The notes under the pieces: model-generated
What the model was told of the DNA's origin: nothing
The model's input: only the letters and a program-made list of their open reading frames with translations
The model's database searches: none
Made by a program: the position numbers and the translations under genes
Shown: piece after piece, positions 8,355-16,580 of the stretch
How the letters are laid out: each line of letters starts with the position of its first letter
Position numbering within the stretch: position 1 is the first letter of the stretch
Source: Allofournierella massiliensis
GTDB lineage: Bacteria > Bacillota > Clostridia > Oscillospirales > Ruminococcaceae
Direction of reading: 5' to 3'
Assembly: GCF_021531255.1 (NCBI RefSeq)
Contig: NZ_JAFBIO010000006.1
Coordinates: 46,937-110,936 of the forward strand
DNA length: 64,000 nucleotides

Positions 8355-9242
8355 ATGAACCAAATATTGGATATTCTGCGAGGCATCGTGATCGGCATCG
8401 CCAACATCATCCCCGGCGTATCCGGCGGCACCATGGCAGTGTCCATGGGTATTTATGATAAGCTGATCGGCGCGGTCACCGGCCTGTTCCGCCATTTCAA
8501 GGACAGCATCCGCCTTTTGCTGCCCCTGGGCATTGGCATGGCCATCGGCATCGTGGGCTTTGGCTTTTTGCTGAAATACCTGCTGGCCAACTATGTGCTG
8601 GCCACCTGCCTCACCTTTGTGGGCCTGATCCTGGGCGGCCTGCCCATCTTGTGGATCAGCCTGCGCAGCAGCCTGAAGAAAAAGACCTCCGGCCGGCTGG
8701 GCCTGGGGGAGGGCATCTGCTTCCTGGCTCTTCTGGGCGTGGGCGTGGGTATGCCCCTGCTGCAGGGCGCCGAGGGCGCGGTCAAGCAGCTCAGTGTGGA
8801 CCCGCTCACCCTCCTCACCCTGTTTGCCCTGGGCGTGATCGCCAGCGCTACCATGGTGATTCCCGGTGTTTCGGGCAGCATGGTGCTGCTGATCCTGGGC
8901 TATTACAACTCCATCCTGAACCTGCTCACGGATACGGTGCTCTGCCTCAAGGCCATGGACCTGGCGGGTGTGATGCACAACTGCCTGCTGCTGGCTCCCT
9001 TTGGCGTAGGGGTGGTGCTGGGCATCTTCCTGATCGCCAAGATCATCGAGTATCTCTTCAACAACTTCCCCACCCACACCTATGCGGCCATCATCGGCCT
9101 GATCCTCTCTTCCCCCTTTGCCATCCTCTATTCGGCCGATGCGCTGGCCGTGATCCGGCCGGTGGAACTGGTGGTGGGCATCCTGCTGGCTCTGCTGGGC
9201 GCCTGGGTCACCTGGCTGATGGGCAGCAAGGAACAAAACTGA
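8355..9242 (+). CDS. DUF368 membrane protein (undecaprenyl phosphate translocase family)
   Basis: A 295-residue membrane protein with two copies of the family motif, IPGVSGGT near residue 22 and IPGVSGSM near 172. This indicates an inverted or duplicated repeat architecture with about eight to ten helices. DUF368 members (PopT type) have been linked to recycling undecaprenyl phosphate across the membrane for cell envelope synthesis; this role is taken from the family and not visible here. The start is preceded by AAGGAAAGGATC. A hairpin terminator follows 13 bases after the stop, so it is a single-gene unit. Confidence 0.88.
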   Translation: MNQILDILRGIVIGIANIIPGVSGGTMAVSMGIYDKLIGAVTGLFRHFKDSIRLLLPLGIGMAIGIVGFGFLLKYLLANYVLATCLTFVGLILGGLPILWISLRSSLKKKTSGRLGLGEGICFLALLGVGVGMPLLQGAEGAVKQLSVDPLTLLTLFALGVIASATMVIPGVSGSMVLLILGYYNSILNLLTDTVLCLKAMDLAGVMHNCLLLAPFGVGVVLGIFLIAKIIEYLFNNFPTHTYAAIIGLILSSPFAILYSADALAVIRPVELVVGILLALLGAWVTWLMGSKEQN

Positions 9243-9254
9243 AATCTTTTTTCG

Positions 9255-9284
9255 GGAACAGGCAGAAATGCCTGTTCCTTTTTT
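9255..9284 (+). terminator. Rho-independent terminator after the DUF368 gene
   Basis: Perfect ten-base stem GGAACAGGCA/TGCCTGTTCC with a GAAA tetraloop, followed by six T. Confidence 0.92.
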
Positions 9285-9331
9285 CTGCCCGGGGCAGGGG
9301 AGAGGGCGGGCCAAATGTAAAATAGTTGTGG

Positions 9332-9366
9332 TTGTGCTTTGGTTCGTTCCATGCTACACTTACAAT
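9332..9366 (+). promoter_or_regulatory. Promoter of the UMF1-type MFS gene
   Basis: Two overlapping candidate sigma-A promoters: TTGTGC-17-TACACT (9332-9360) and TTGGTT-16-TACAAT (9339-9366). Either would start transcription near 9368-9373. This argues against translation starting upstream of that point and supports the TTG start at 9452. Confidence 0.55.
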
Positions 9367-9451
9367 GTATGAGATGAAACCTGTCGAAACAGGGCCGGAA
9401 CAGGCAAAACGGGAAAGAGAAAACCGGCAAAAACAAAGCGGGGGAGCCAAA

Positions 9452-10807
9452 TTGGATCTGCTGAAAGATTTTACCAAGGAAGAAAAGAGCTGGATGCTCT
9501 ACGACTGGGCCAACAGCGCCCATTCGGTGATCGTGGTCACTATTCTGCCCATCTTTTTCAACACGGTGGCCAGCTACACCAAGGACGCGGTGTCCAGCAT
9601 GAGCGCCTGGGGCTATGCCACCAGCCTGGCCATGGCCATTGTGGCCCTGGCCGCGCCGGTGTTGGGGGCCTTTGGGGATTTTGCCGGGCTGCGCAAAAAG
9701 CTGTTTGGGGTATTTCTTGCCCTGGGCTGCCTGAGCTGCCTGCTGCTGGGGGCAACGCCCCTCAGCGATTTCACCGACCCGGCCCTGGCCGACAAGATGG
9801 CCGGGATCATTCTGGGGCTGTACATTCTTTCCACGGTGGGCTTTGCCGGGGCGAACCTCTACTATGACAGCTTCCTTTCCGATGTGACCACCGATGAAAG
9901 GATGGACCGGGTCTCCACCATGGGCTACGGCCTGGGGTACCTGGGGGGCAGCACCATCCCGCTGCTGATTTTTCTGGTCATGAACGGGGTGGGGGTGCCC
10001 ATGCTCACCTGTCTGGCCTTCATTTTTGCCTTTACCGGCCTGTGGTGGCTGGCCTTCTCCCTGCCCTTTTTGAAAAATGTGCGGCAGAAAGGCGGCGAAC
10101 CCTTCTGCCGGGGCGCTGCCGGCCGGGCCCTGCGGGGGCTGGGCCGCACCATGAAGGAGATCTGGCATAATAAGGAGATGCTGGTCTTCCTGCTGGCCTA
10201 CTTTTTCTATATCGACGGGGTCAACACGGTCATCCACATGTCCACCACCTACGGGGATATGGTGGGCCTGGGCACCACCGATATGATGCTTGCCCTTTTA
10301 ATGGTACAGGTGCTGGGCCTGCCTTTCTGCCTTTTGTACATCCGGCTCAGCGCCCGCTTCGGCGCCCGGGCCATGGTGGGGGTGGGTATCTGCGTCTATG
10401 TCATCACCTGCGTGGTGGGCTTTTTTATGAGGAGCGCCTGGCAGTTCTGGCTCCTGGCCTTTCTGGTCTCCACCAGTCAGGGCGGCGTCCAGGCCCTCAG
10501 CCGCAGCATGTTCGGCCGCCTGATCCCGGATAAGGGCCGCTCCGCCGAATTCTTCGGTTTTTACGATATTTTCGGCAAATTCAGCGCCATCATCGGGCCT
10601 GCCCTGGTGGGGGTGATCAGCGCCGCCGCAGCCGAACAGATCCTGGCCGGGCAGGGCCTGACCGCCGCCACCGCCACCGCAGCCCAGATCGAGGCGGTAA
10701 ACGCCCAGGCGGCCCCGCTGGGAATGCTGGGCATCCTTTTGATCTTTGCTCTGGGAGGGGGGCTGTACTTCTTCGTCCTGCCCCGGGTCTCCCGCAAATC
10801 CCGCTGA
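9452..10807 (+). CDS. MFS transporter, UMF1 family (Atg22-like)
   Basis: A 451-residue twelve-helix major facilitator of the UMF1/Atg22-like group. The N-terminus DLLKDFTKEEKSWMLYDWANSA is the family hallmark, and the cytoplasmic loop and QALSRSMFGRLIP near residue 350 are also characteristic. I chose the TTG at 9452 because GCGGGGGAG lies seven bases upstream and the protein then starts just where family members do. In-frame ATGs at 9365 and 9374 would add a charged, unlike extension and lie on or beside the promoter. The substrate of the bacterial members is not settled; vacuolar homologues export amino acids. It is followed after 18 bases by the phospholipase-like gene, so the two are probably co-transcribed. 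Confidence 0.88.
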   Translation: MDLLKDFTKEEKSWMLYDWANSAHSVIVVTILPIFFNTVASYTKDAVSSMSAWGYATSLAMAIVALAAPVLGAFGDFAGLRKKLFGVFLALGCLSCLLLGATPLSDFTDPALADKMAGIILGLYILSTVGFAGANLYYDSFLSDVTTDERMDRVSTMGYGLGYLGGSTIPLLIFLVMNGVGVPMLTCLAFIFAFTGLWWLAFSLPFLKNVRQKGGEPFCRGAAGRALRGLGRTMKEIWHNKEMLVFLLAYFFYIDGVNTVIHMSTTYGDMVGLGTTDMMLALLMVQVLGLPFCLLYIRLSARFGARAMVGVGICVYVITCVVGFFMRSAWQFWLLAFLVSTSQGGVQALSRSMFGRLIPDKGRSAEFFGFYDIFGKFSAIIGPALVGVISAAAAEQILAGQGLTAATATAAQIEAVNAQAAPLGMLGILLIFALGGGLYFFVLPRVSRKSR

Positions 10808-10825
10808 AGGAAACGAGGTAAAACC

Positions 10826-11809
10826 ATGCCAGAAGGATATACCCACGTGCGCGTGGCCCGCAAGGCGGCGGATACCGCCGGCCTGATGAAGCAGATCCAT
10901 CCGGCGGCCTTCTGCGCCGGGGCCAACGGGCCGGATGAATTTTTCTGCTTTGAAGCCTGGAAGCCGGCGGATAAGCGCACCCTGGACCTGCCCGCCCTGG
11001 GCAGCCGGATGCACCGGGAAAAAACCGGCGCTTTTTTGATGAGCCTGGCCGACCACGCCAGTACCCAGGCCCAGAAAAGCTATGCCCTGGGCTTTATTTC
11101 CCATTACATCACCGATTGCACCGTTCACCCCTATGTGGCCATGATTACCCAGAAAGGGCAGCTGTACGATATGCCCGGCGGCCACGGGTATTTTGAGATC
11201 GCCCTGGACAGCGAGCTGCATAAAAAGGATTACGGCACCCCTGCCGTATCCGCCGCCCATTCCAACCCCCGGCTCACCGGTACCGCTCTGGTGCAGGTGG
11301 CCCAGCTGCTGCAGGTATGCCTGAAAGAGGTGTACGGGGTGGATGTGGGGCTGGAGGCGCTGGGGGATTCCTTCCACCATGCCCATTTCCTGCGGGCGCT
11401 GTTTGTGAGCCGGCTGGGGATCAAAAAAAAGCTGCTGGAGGCGGCAGAGCCCCTGTTTGGGGGCAAGGGCAGCCTGACCGGCCATGTTTCGCCGGCCCGG
11501 CTCAAGGGCTGCCGCCGCTCGGATAAGGAGCAGCTGCCCTCGGTCTGGCGCAACCCCTATACCGGCCAGACCTGCCAGATCACGGTGGCTGGGCTGCTGC
11601 ACGAATCCACCCGGCGGGCGGTGACCTGCTTTTTGACCTGCCGCAGCTTCTGGCAGGGGCGCACTCCCCGGCAGGAGCTGGAAAGGCTTTTGGGCAGCCG
11701 CAGCTACGAGACCGGGCTGGAAGATGCGGATTCCCGGGGTGAAAACCCGGTCCTGAACCCGGAATTTTATGAAAAAGTTGTGAATAAATCCGTCGCCGGG
11801 GAAGAATAA
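10826..11809 (+). CDS. Zinc-dependent phospholipase C family protein
   Basis: A 327-residue protein of the Zn_dep_PLPC group. The all-helical N-terminal half carries metal-ligand type residues in PEGYTHVRVA (His7), ANGPDEFF and FISHYITDCTVHPYVA (His and Asp in an HxxxD-like pattern near residues 92-101), with a further His at about residue 149. There is no signal peptide, so unlike secreted clostridial alpha-toxins it should act inside the cell. The C-terminal third is not recognised. Housekeeping members are common in Clostridia and have no established substrate. RBS AAGGAAACGAGG. It lies 18 bases behind the MFS gene. Confidence 0.8.
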   Translation: MPEGYTHVRVARKAADTAGLMKQIHPAAFCAGANGPDEFFCFEAWKPADKRTLDLPALGSRMHREKTGAFLMSLADHASTQAQKSYALGFISHYITDCTVHPYVAMITQKGQLYDMPGGHGYFEIALDSELHKKDYGTPAVSAAHSNPRLTGTALVQVAQLLQVCLKEVYGVDVGLEALGDSFHHAHFLRALFVSRLGIKKKLLEAAEPLFGGKGSLTGHVSPARLKGCRRSDKEQLPSVWRNPYTGQTCQITVAGLLHESTRRAVTCFLTCRSFWQGRTPRQELERLLGSRSYETGLEDADSRGENPVLNPEFYEKVVNKSVAGEE

Positions 11810-11825
11810 TTGGGCGGTTTGCGCC

Positions 11826-11854
11826 TTGACGAAAGCCGATTATCTGATTAAACT
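11826..11854 (+). promoter_or_regulatory. Promoter of the T-box transcript
   Basis: TTGACG and TAAACT (4 of 6) are separated by 17 bases; a better-looking TATATA lies slightly further down at 11854-11859. The start site would fall at about 11861-11868, just ahead of the T-box stem I. Confidence 0.55.
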
Positions 11855-11879
11855 ATATAAGTGTAAATATGAAAAAGCT

Positions 11880-12130
11880 GTGAACAGGACATGAGGATCT
11901 TCGGGAGCTTTTTTCAGAGAGCCGGCGGTGGGTGCAAGCCGGCAGAAGCAGAAGACCCCCCTCACCTGGGAGCCGCCGGACTGAAACCAGTAGGCCCGGC
12001 CGGGAGCCGCCCGTTACCAGGCAGAGCCCGTTTGAAGGGTGATCGAGCAGCCGCGCCGGCGCGCGGAATGAGAGTGGTACCGCGGAGTTTTACGCTTCGT
12101 CTCTTTGTAAGAGACGGGGCGTTTTTTTGT
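11880..12130 (+). ncRNA. T-box leader (tRNA-sensing transcription attenuator)
   Basis: All hallmarks of a T-box are present. Stem I has AGAGAG, then a GC stem with the GGTGGGTGCAAGCC apical part (about 11917-11942). The conserved 3' side CTGGGAGC follows, then the antiterminator T-box AATGAGAGTGGTACCGCGG at 12067-12085, and last a terminator hairpin at 12092-12120 with seven T. An uncharged cognate tRNA would favour antitermination. The specifier is not certain: placing it after the usual GAA gives GAC (Asp) at 11954-11956. The UGGU acceptor-pairing bulge prefers a tRNA with discriminator A, so Asp is doubtful. No aminoacyl-tRNA synthetase follows; the genes downstream are an unknown protein and CstA. 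Confidence 0.92.
12092..12128 (+). terminator. Conditional terminator of the T-box leader
   Basis: Stem ACGCTTCGTCTCTT/AAGAGACGGGGCGT with a TGT loop and a T7 tail. Its 5' arm follows directly on the T-box sequence, as required for mutually exclusive antiterminator and terminator folds. Confidence 0.9.
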
Positions 12131-12151
12131 CCCGGGAAAGGGGGGCCGGCC

Positions 12152-12694
12152 ATGCAGGCAGCCGAATATTTCGAAAAGCTGCTGCCCTATTACGAGGGCA
12201 GCTTTGACCTGGAAAAGCCCGCTCACATCCAGGGGCGGGAATATGCGGCCTGCGGCGCCTTTCACGCCCATGTGGACAAATACGTCCTGGTGAAAAAGGC
12301 CCAGATCTGGGCGGTGGACAGCCACGAGTACTGCCTGTTTGCCACCTATGAGCAGGCCCCCGGCCAGGAGGAGATCGGGCAGCTGAAAAAGGTCATGGAG
12401 GAATATATGGAACCGGTGCTGGCCCGCAAGGGGCAGCCCTCCATGCCCAAAGATCATATGTATACCTACCTGACCCTGGTGCTCATCACGGCCAAGAGCC
12501 CTGACGCAGGCACCCTGCGGGCGGTGAAGCGGTTCCGGTTCCAGAAGTTTTACCATTTTTATCTGCGGGGCTACAGCGAGGGCCGGATCGTCCTGGTGGA
12601 TCTGGAAGGCAAAAAGATCTACACCAACCGGGACGGGCGGGTGCTGCGCAAGTTCCAGCAATCGGTGCTGAAAAAGCTGGCCGGCGGGGTCTGA
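12152..12694 (+). CDS. Unrecognised 180-residue protein under T-box control
   Basis: A soluble protein with no signal peptide or membrane helix. I chose the ATG at 12152 because it follows a clear AAAGGGGGG site and the T-box terminator; an open frame extends upstream through the T-box but is not translated. Features: N-terminal helix MQAAEYFEKLLPYYEGSFD, a central mixed region with ADSHEYCLF-like text, and a basic C-terminal half (RAVKRFRFQKFYHFYLRGYSEGRI) ending in a lysine-rich helix. I do not recognise the family. It lies 85 bases upstream of cstA, with no terminator between, so the T-box should control both. A role linked to amino acid or peptide supply is inferred from that context only. 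Confidence 0.8.
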   Translation: MQAAEYFEKLLPYYEGSFDLEKPAHIQGREYAACGAFHAHVDKYVLVKKAQIWAVDSHEYCLFATYEQAPGQEEIGQLKKVMEEYMEPVLARKGQPSMPKDHMYTYLTLVLITAKSPDAGTLRAVKRFRFQKFYHFYLRGYSEGRIVLVDLEGKKIYTNRDGRVLRKFQQSVLKKLAGGV

Positions 12695-12779
12695 GAACCC
12701 CCGAAATTATGGTGCCGCGGGCGCAAGCCCGTTTAAGGGCATAGATTGAGTATGTTGAAAACAAGGAGGAATCAAAACA

Positions 12780-14456
12780 ATGAGTGGTATCGTATTGCTG
12801 CTGATTGCCATCGTTGTTTTGCTGGTCGGCTACGTCTGCTACGGCGGCTGGCTGGTAAAACAGTGGGGCATCGATCCTGCTCGCAAGACCCCTGCCTTTG
12901 AACTGGAGGACGGCGTGGACTACTGCCCCGCCAAGGCCCCTGTTCTGCTGGGTCATCACTTCGCTTCCATTGCCGGCGCGGGCCCCATCAACGGCCCCAT
13001 CCAGGCTGCCTACTTCGGCTGGCTGCCCTGCCTGCTCTGGATCCTGCTGGGCGGCATCTTCATCGGTGCCGTGCAGGACTTCAGCGCCCTGTTCGTTTCC
13101 ATCCGCAACAAGGGCAAATCCATCGGCGAGGTTCTGGAAGTTTCCCTGAGCCATAAGTGCAAGATGATGTTCAGCGTGTTCACCTGGCTGGTTATGCTGC
13201 TGGTGGACGCCGCCTTTGCGGACATCGTGGCCAAGACCTTCGCTCCCTCCACCGGCGGCAGCGGCAGCGTGGCCATGGCCAGCCTGCTGTTCATCCCCAT
13301 GGCTATCGCCTTCGGCTTTGCGGTTTACCGCAAGCATGCCCCCCTGCTCATCTCCAGCGTGGTGGGCGTCATCGTGCTGGCCCTGTGCGTGGCCGGCGGC
13401 ATCATGTTCCCCCTGGTGATCGATAACATCACCTTCTGGCGTGTGGCGGTCTTCATTTACTGCGCCATCGCTTCCGTCACCCCCGTCTGGATCCTGCTGC
13501 AGCCCCGTGACTACCTGAACAGCTTCCTGCTGTACTTCATGATCATCTGCGCTGTGATCGGCATCTTCGGTGCCAACCCCGACGTCCAGCTGCCCGCCTT
13601 CATCGGCTGGAAGCTGAACGGCACCTACCTGTTCCCCACCCTGTTCATCACCATCGCCTGCGGCGCTGTGTCCGGTTTCCATTCTCTGATCGCTTCCGGT
13701 ACCACCTCCAAGCAGATCAGCAATGAGAAGGACGCCAAGATGATCGGCTACGGCGGCATGCTCGTCGAGTGCGTGCTGGCTGTGATCAGCCTGATCTGCG
13801 TGGGCAACCTGACCAGTGACGGCGCTTACGCCGCCATCGGCACCCCCGCCGTGGTCTTCGCCACCGGCGTCAAGACCTTCTTTGAGGCCATGGGCATGGG
13901 CGCCCAGGCCGCCGAGATCGCCTACACCGTGATCTGCCTGGCCGTTTCCGCCTTCTGCCTCACCTCTCTGGATACCTGCTGCCGGCTGGGCCGCTTCACC
14001 CTGCAGGAGATGTTCCAGCCCAAGGCTGGCGCTCAGCCTACCGGCCTGCAGACTGCCCTGCAGAACAAGTACATTTCCACCATCGTCAACCTGGCCTTCG
14101 CCAGCCTGCTGGTGGTTGCCGGTTACGATAAGATCTGGCCCCTGTTCGGCGCTGCCAACCAGATGGTGGCTGTGCCCGCCCTGATGGCTGCCGCCGTCTT
14201 CCTGAAGAAGATCGGCAAGGGCTACAAGATGTTCATTGTGCCCATGTTCTTCATGGCTCTGGCCTCCATGTCCAGCCTGGTGCTGACCCTGATCGCCCGG
14301 GTACAGGCCATTGTGGGCGGCGGCCTGGATGCCACCACCATGTTCACCGATGTGCTGCAGAGCGTCATCATCGTTCCCATGCTGGTGCTGGCCATCCTGC
14401 TGCTCATCGATGGCTGCAAGTACATCTTCGCCAACCACGAGGTCGAGGCCGCCTGA
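12780..14456 (+). CDS. cstA: Carbon starvation protein CstA family transporter
   Basis: A 558-residue protein with about fifteen membrane helices. The CstA N-terminal block includes YGGWLVKQWGIDP, the conserved HHFASIAGAGPINGP near residue 60 and QDFSALFVSIRNKGKSIGE near 100. CstA proteins take up peptides, and some take up pyruvate, during carbon or nutrient limitation. RBS AAGGAGG lies ten bases ahead. The codon choice (many GCC, CTG, ATC and GCT codons) is strongly biased, as in highly expressed genes. It shares the T-box transcript with the preceding gene, so uptake would be raised when one amino acid is short. It ends at a terminator shared with the convergent MATE gene. Confidence 0.93.
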   Translation: MSGIVLLLIAIVVLLVGYVCYGGWLVKQWGIDPARKTPAFELEDGVDYCPAKAPVLLGHHFASIAGAGPINGPIQAAYFGWLPCLLWILLGGIFIGAVQDFSALFVSIRNKGKSIGEVLEVSLSHKCKMMFSVFTWLVMLLVDAAFADIVAKTFAPSTGGSGSVAMASLLFIPMAIAFGFAVYRKHAPLLISSVVGVIVLALCVAGGIMFPLVIDNITFWRVAVFIYCAIASVTPVWILLQPRDYLNSFLLYFMIICAVIGIFGANPDVQLPAFIGWKLNGTYLFPTLFITIACGAVSGFHSLIASGTTSKQISNEKDAKMIGYGGMLVECVLAVISLICVGNLTSDGAYAAIGTPAVVFATGVKTFFEAMGMGAQAAEIAYTVICLAVSAFCLTSLDTCCRLGRFTLQEMFQPKAGAQPTGLQTALQNKYISTIVNLAFASLLVVAGYDKIWPLFGAANQMVAVPALMAAAVFLKKIGKGYKMFIVPMFFMALASMSSLVLTLIARVQAIVGGGLDATTMFTDVLQSVIIVPMLVLAILLLIDGCKYIFANHEVEAA

Positions 14457-14489
14457 GTCCGGCCCGGTTTCGGAAGATAGCATGCAATC

Positions 14490-14528
14490 AAAAAGCCCCC
14501 GCGCTTTCAAAGCGCGGGGGCTTTTTTG
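14490..14528. terminator. Bidirectional terminator between cstA and the MATE gene
   Basis: Eleven-base GC stem GCCCCCGCGCT/AGCGCGGGGGC with a short loop, five A on its left side and six T on its right, so it can stop transcription from both convergent genes. Confidence 0.92.
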
Positions 14529-14532
14529 ATTT

Positions 14533-15879
14533 TTAGTCCGGGGATGGTTCCTCCGGCATGGAAAGGAACCGCCGCAGGAAAAACAGGCAGGCAAGGGCGG
14601 TGAGCAGGCTGCCGAAAGGGGCGGTGAGCCATACACCGTCCAGCCCCAGTACCGGCACCAAACAGGCCAGGATCAACAGGGGGAAAAGCAGGGAACGGCC
14701 CAGGGAGAGCCCCAGGGAGAGGGCGGGGCGGTCCATCGCGGTGAAAAAGGAGCTCAGCCCCACCCCGGCCCAGCCGGTGAGATAGGAAAAGGAAAAGAGG
14801 GTCATGGCCTGCAGGCTCATTTCGATCAGAGCCGGGTCGCCGTCCCCCACAAAAAGAGGAAGGAGAGCCCTGCCGCCCAGCCGCATGGCCAGAAAAGCGG
14901 CGGCGGAAATCAGAGCGCCAGCCAGCAGGACGCGCTTTTCAAAGGCCAGCATCCGGCGAGAAAGTCTGGCCCCATAGCAGTAGCTGATGGCCGGCTGCAT
15001 GGAATCCGCAAGGCCATACAGCAGGGAAGCAGTCACGCTGTCCACATACATGACGATGGAAAAAGCTGCCACAGCGCGGGAACCTTCCAGATGCAGGAGA
15101 AGGCTGTTCACGATGATCATGAGCAGAGAGCCGGAAATGTTGGTGAAAAATTCGCTGGAACCATTGTACAGGATATTTTTCAAAAGCCCCCGGCGCAGCC
15201 TGCCCTTGACAAAGCGCAGGGGCAGCTTGCCGCCGATCAGGGGCAGAAGCCCCATCAGGCTGCCCAGCGCCAGGCTGAGGCAGCTGGCCAGAGCCGCCGA
15301 GGCGATGCCCCAGCGGAGCACCGCCAAAAACAGGTAGTCCAGCCCGATATTCAGCAGGGAGGCGGTGACGTTCAGCACCATGCTGTAGCGGGTGAGCCCG
15401 CAGATGCGCAGGTAGTTATCCACCGCAAAATAAATCATGACTGCCGGGGTGAAAAGGGCGAAGACCTGCAGATACTGGCAGGCCAGTTGCGTCGCCGAGG
15501 GGTCGGCCCCCATCAGCTCCAGCAAAGGTCGGGCGAAGAAAAAGCCCAGCACCCCCACCGCCAGGGCAATCGCCTCGATCAGCAGGGAACAGCGGGTAAA
15601 AATCACGCTGGCTTCCCGCTCCCTGTGTTCGCCCAGGTGGATGGCAATCTGCACCGAGGAGCCCACTGCCACCATATCGGAAAAGACAAAGCCGATAAAC
15701 AAAAAGGGCATCACCAGGTTGACTGCGGCCAGGGCCTCTTCCCCCAAAAAGCGGCCCACAAAGATGCCGTCGGCAATGGTATAGAGCGAGCTGGCCGCCA
15801 TGCTGATCATATTGGGCAGGGCGCACCGCAAAAACAGGCGGTTGGGGCTGAGAGTCTCAAAAACAGAAGGGGAGCTCAT
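14533..15879 (-). CDS. MATE family efflux protein (MarR-linked)
   Basis: A 448-residue multidrug/toxin exporter of the MepA/DinF-like MATE group with twelve helices. The N-terminal SPNRLFLRCALPNMISMAASS and the following TIADGIFVGRFLGEEALAAV are characteristic. It is cotranscribed with the marR gene directly upstream. Two starts are possible: ATG at 15879 (preferred, 9 bases after the marR stop) or TTG at 15891, which overlaps the marR stop by four bases. An AAAGGAT site lies 3 bases before the TTG and 14 before the ATG, so the TTG cannot be excluded. It belongs to a different subgroup from the MATE gene at 5977. Drug or bile-type export under MarR control is inferred. Confidence 0.9.
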   Translation of the reverse strand: MSSPSVFETLSPNRLFLRCALPNMISMAASSLYTIADGIFVGRFLGEEALAAVNLVMPFLFIGFVFSDMVAVGSSVQIAIHLGEHREREASVIFTRCSLLIEAIALAVGVLGFFFARPLLELMGADPSATQLACQYLQVFALFTPAVMIYFAVDNYLRICGLTRYSMVLNVTASLLNIGLDYLFLAVLRWGIASAALASCLSLALGSLMGLLPLIGGKLPLRFVKGRLRRGLLKNILYNGSSEFFTNISGSLLMIIVNSLLLHLEGSRAVAAFSIVMYVDSVTASLLYGLADSMQPAISYCYGARLSRRMLAFEKRVLLAGALISAAAFLAMRLGGRALLPLFVGDGDPALIEMSLQAMTLFSFSYLTGWAGVGLSSFFTAMDRPALSLGLSLGRSLLFPLLILACLVPVLGLDGVWLTAPFGSLLTALACLFFLRRFLSMPEEPSPD

Positions 15880-15887
15880 GGGGAAAT

Positions 15888-16322
15888 TCAAAATCCTTTC
15901 ATGTATTCCTGGCTGAAATCATCCAGAATGCTGCAGAAATCCGCCAATTGGGCGGGTGTGTATTTTTCTTCTATGGCCCGCACAGCTTTTTCAAAGGGGC
16001 TGTCATAGGCGCGCAGAGCCTGGGCGACGACCTCGGTCACCTCCAGGCGCACCACCCGCCGATCCTTTTCATCCCGGCATTTCCGCACAAAGCCCAGCCG
16101 GCTCAGTTCATTCACCTTCAGGGTGGCCGCCGAGGGGCTGATGTGCAGGGTGCGGGCCAGGCTGCCCACGGTGCAGCCTTGGGTCTGGGCCTGGTAAGAG
16201 ATCACATCCAGGTACATCATGCTGTTGTAAGAAAATTCACCCCCGCCGTTCTTGGCCAGCTGCCGCAGCTCGCAGACGGTGGAATCGTAATAATAGCGGT
16301 TCAGGGTATCGCGCAGATCCAT
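15888..16322 (-). CDS. MarR family transcriptional regulator
   Basis: A 144-residue protein with a MarR winged helix-turn-helix. N-terminal dimerisation helices are followed by the recognition region VGSLARTLHISPSAATLKVNE (about 51-71). The wing RKCRDEKDRRVVRLEVTE (about 79-96) has the family D-R-R turn, and C-terminal dimer helices follow. The start is preceded by GGAGGCAAGT. It lies upstream of, and is almost fused to, the MATE exporter gene. A large palindrome overlaps its promoter, so it most likely represses itself and the exporter and is released by a ligand that the pump exports. Confidence 0.92.
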   Translation of the reverse strand: MDLRDTLNRYYYDSTVCELRQLAKNGGGEFSYNSMMYLDVISYQAQTQGCTVGSLARTLHISPSAATLKVNELSRLGFVRKCRDEKDRRVVRLEVTEVVAQALRAYDSPFEKAVRAIEEKYTPAQLADFCSILDDFSQEYMKGF

Positions 16323-16357
16323 ACTTGCCTCCTGTTTGCACCGATATCTGGAAAATG

Positions 16358-16387
16358 TTTAAGCGTATTTATATAAATTTGCTTAAA
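16358..16387. promoter_or_regulatory. Palindromic operator of the marR-MATE operon
   Basis: A 30-base palindrome, matched at 26 of 30 positions, with outer arms TTTAAGC/GCTTAAA and a perfect inner ATTTATATAAAT. It starts at the -10 of the marR promoter and extends into the transcription start region, where a bound MarR dimer would block polymerase. Confidence 0.75.
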
Positions 16388-16414
16388 TATATCACGAAAA
16401 GACAAGGCTGTCAA
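16386..16414 (-). promoter_or_regulatory. marR promoter
   Basis: Consensus TTGACA (16409-16414 complement) and TATATT (16386-16391 complement) are spaced by exactly 17 bases on the minus strand. The -35 box lies inside the distal arm of the hairpin that ends the pfl transcript. Confidence 0.8.
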
Positions 16415-16443
16415 GCCGGGCAACGCCGGCCTGACAGCCTTGT
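16397..16443 (-). terminator. Hairpin terminator downstream of pflB
   Basis: Twelve-base perfect stem ACAAGGCTGTCA/TGACAGCCTTGT with an 18-base loop that contains a further GCCGG stem; on the minus strand it is followed by CTTTTC. It lies 138 bases after pflB. The intervening stretch (16444-16580) holds only smaller T/A-rich inverted repeats and no gene. Confidence 0.65.
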
Positions 16444-16580
16444 TTTGCGCCAAAACAGAAATGGGAAGGGAACGGTATCATCCGGGCCTTAAAAGCAGCT
16501 TTTGAGGGGGAGGCTGCCCTCTCAAAAAGGCAGAGCCCTCTTGAAAAGCCCGGCATATCCGGGAAAGGGGAAAGCCGCCC

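Noticed and set aside
11891..12151. Upstream extension of the unknown T-box-controlled gene
   Set aside because: The frame reads through T-box stems and the terminator; the start after AAAGGGGGG at 12152 is the only one consistent with the leader RNA.
16444..16580. Possible small RNA or repeat element in the pflB-marR gap
   Set aside because: There are only imperfect inverted repeats such as TTTTGAG/CTCAAAA; no promoter and no second copy were seen in this window.
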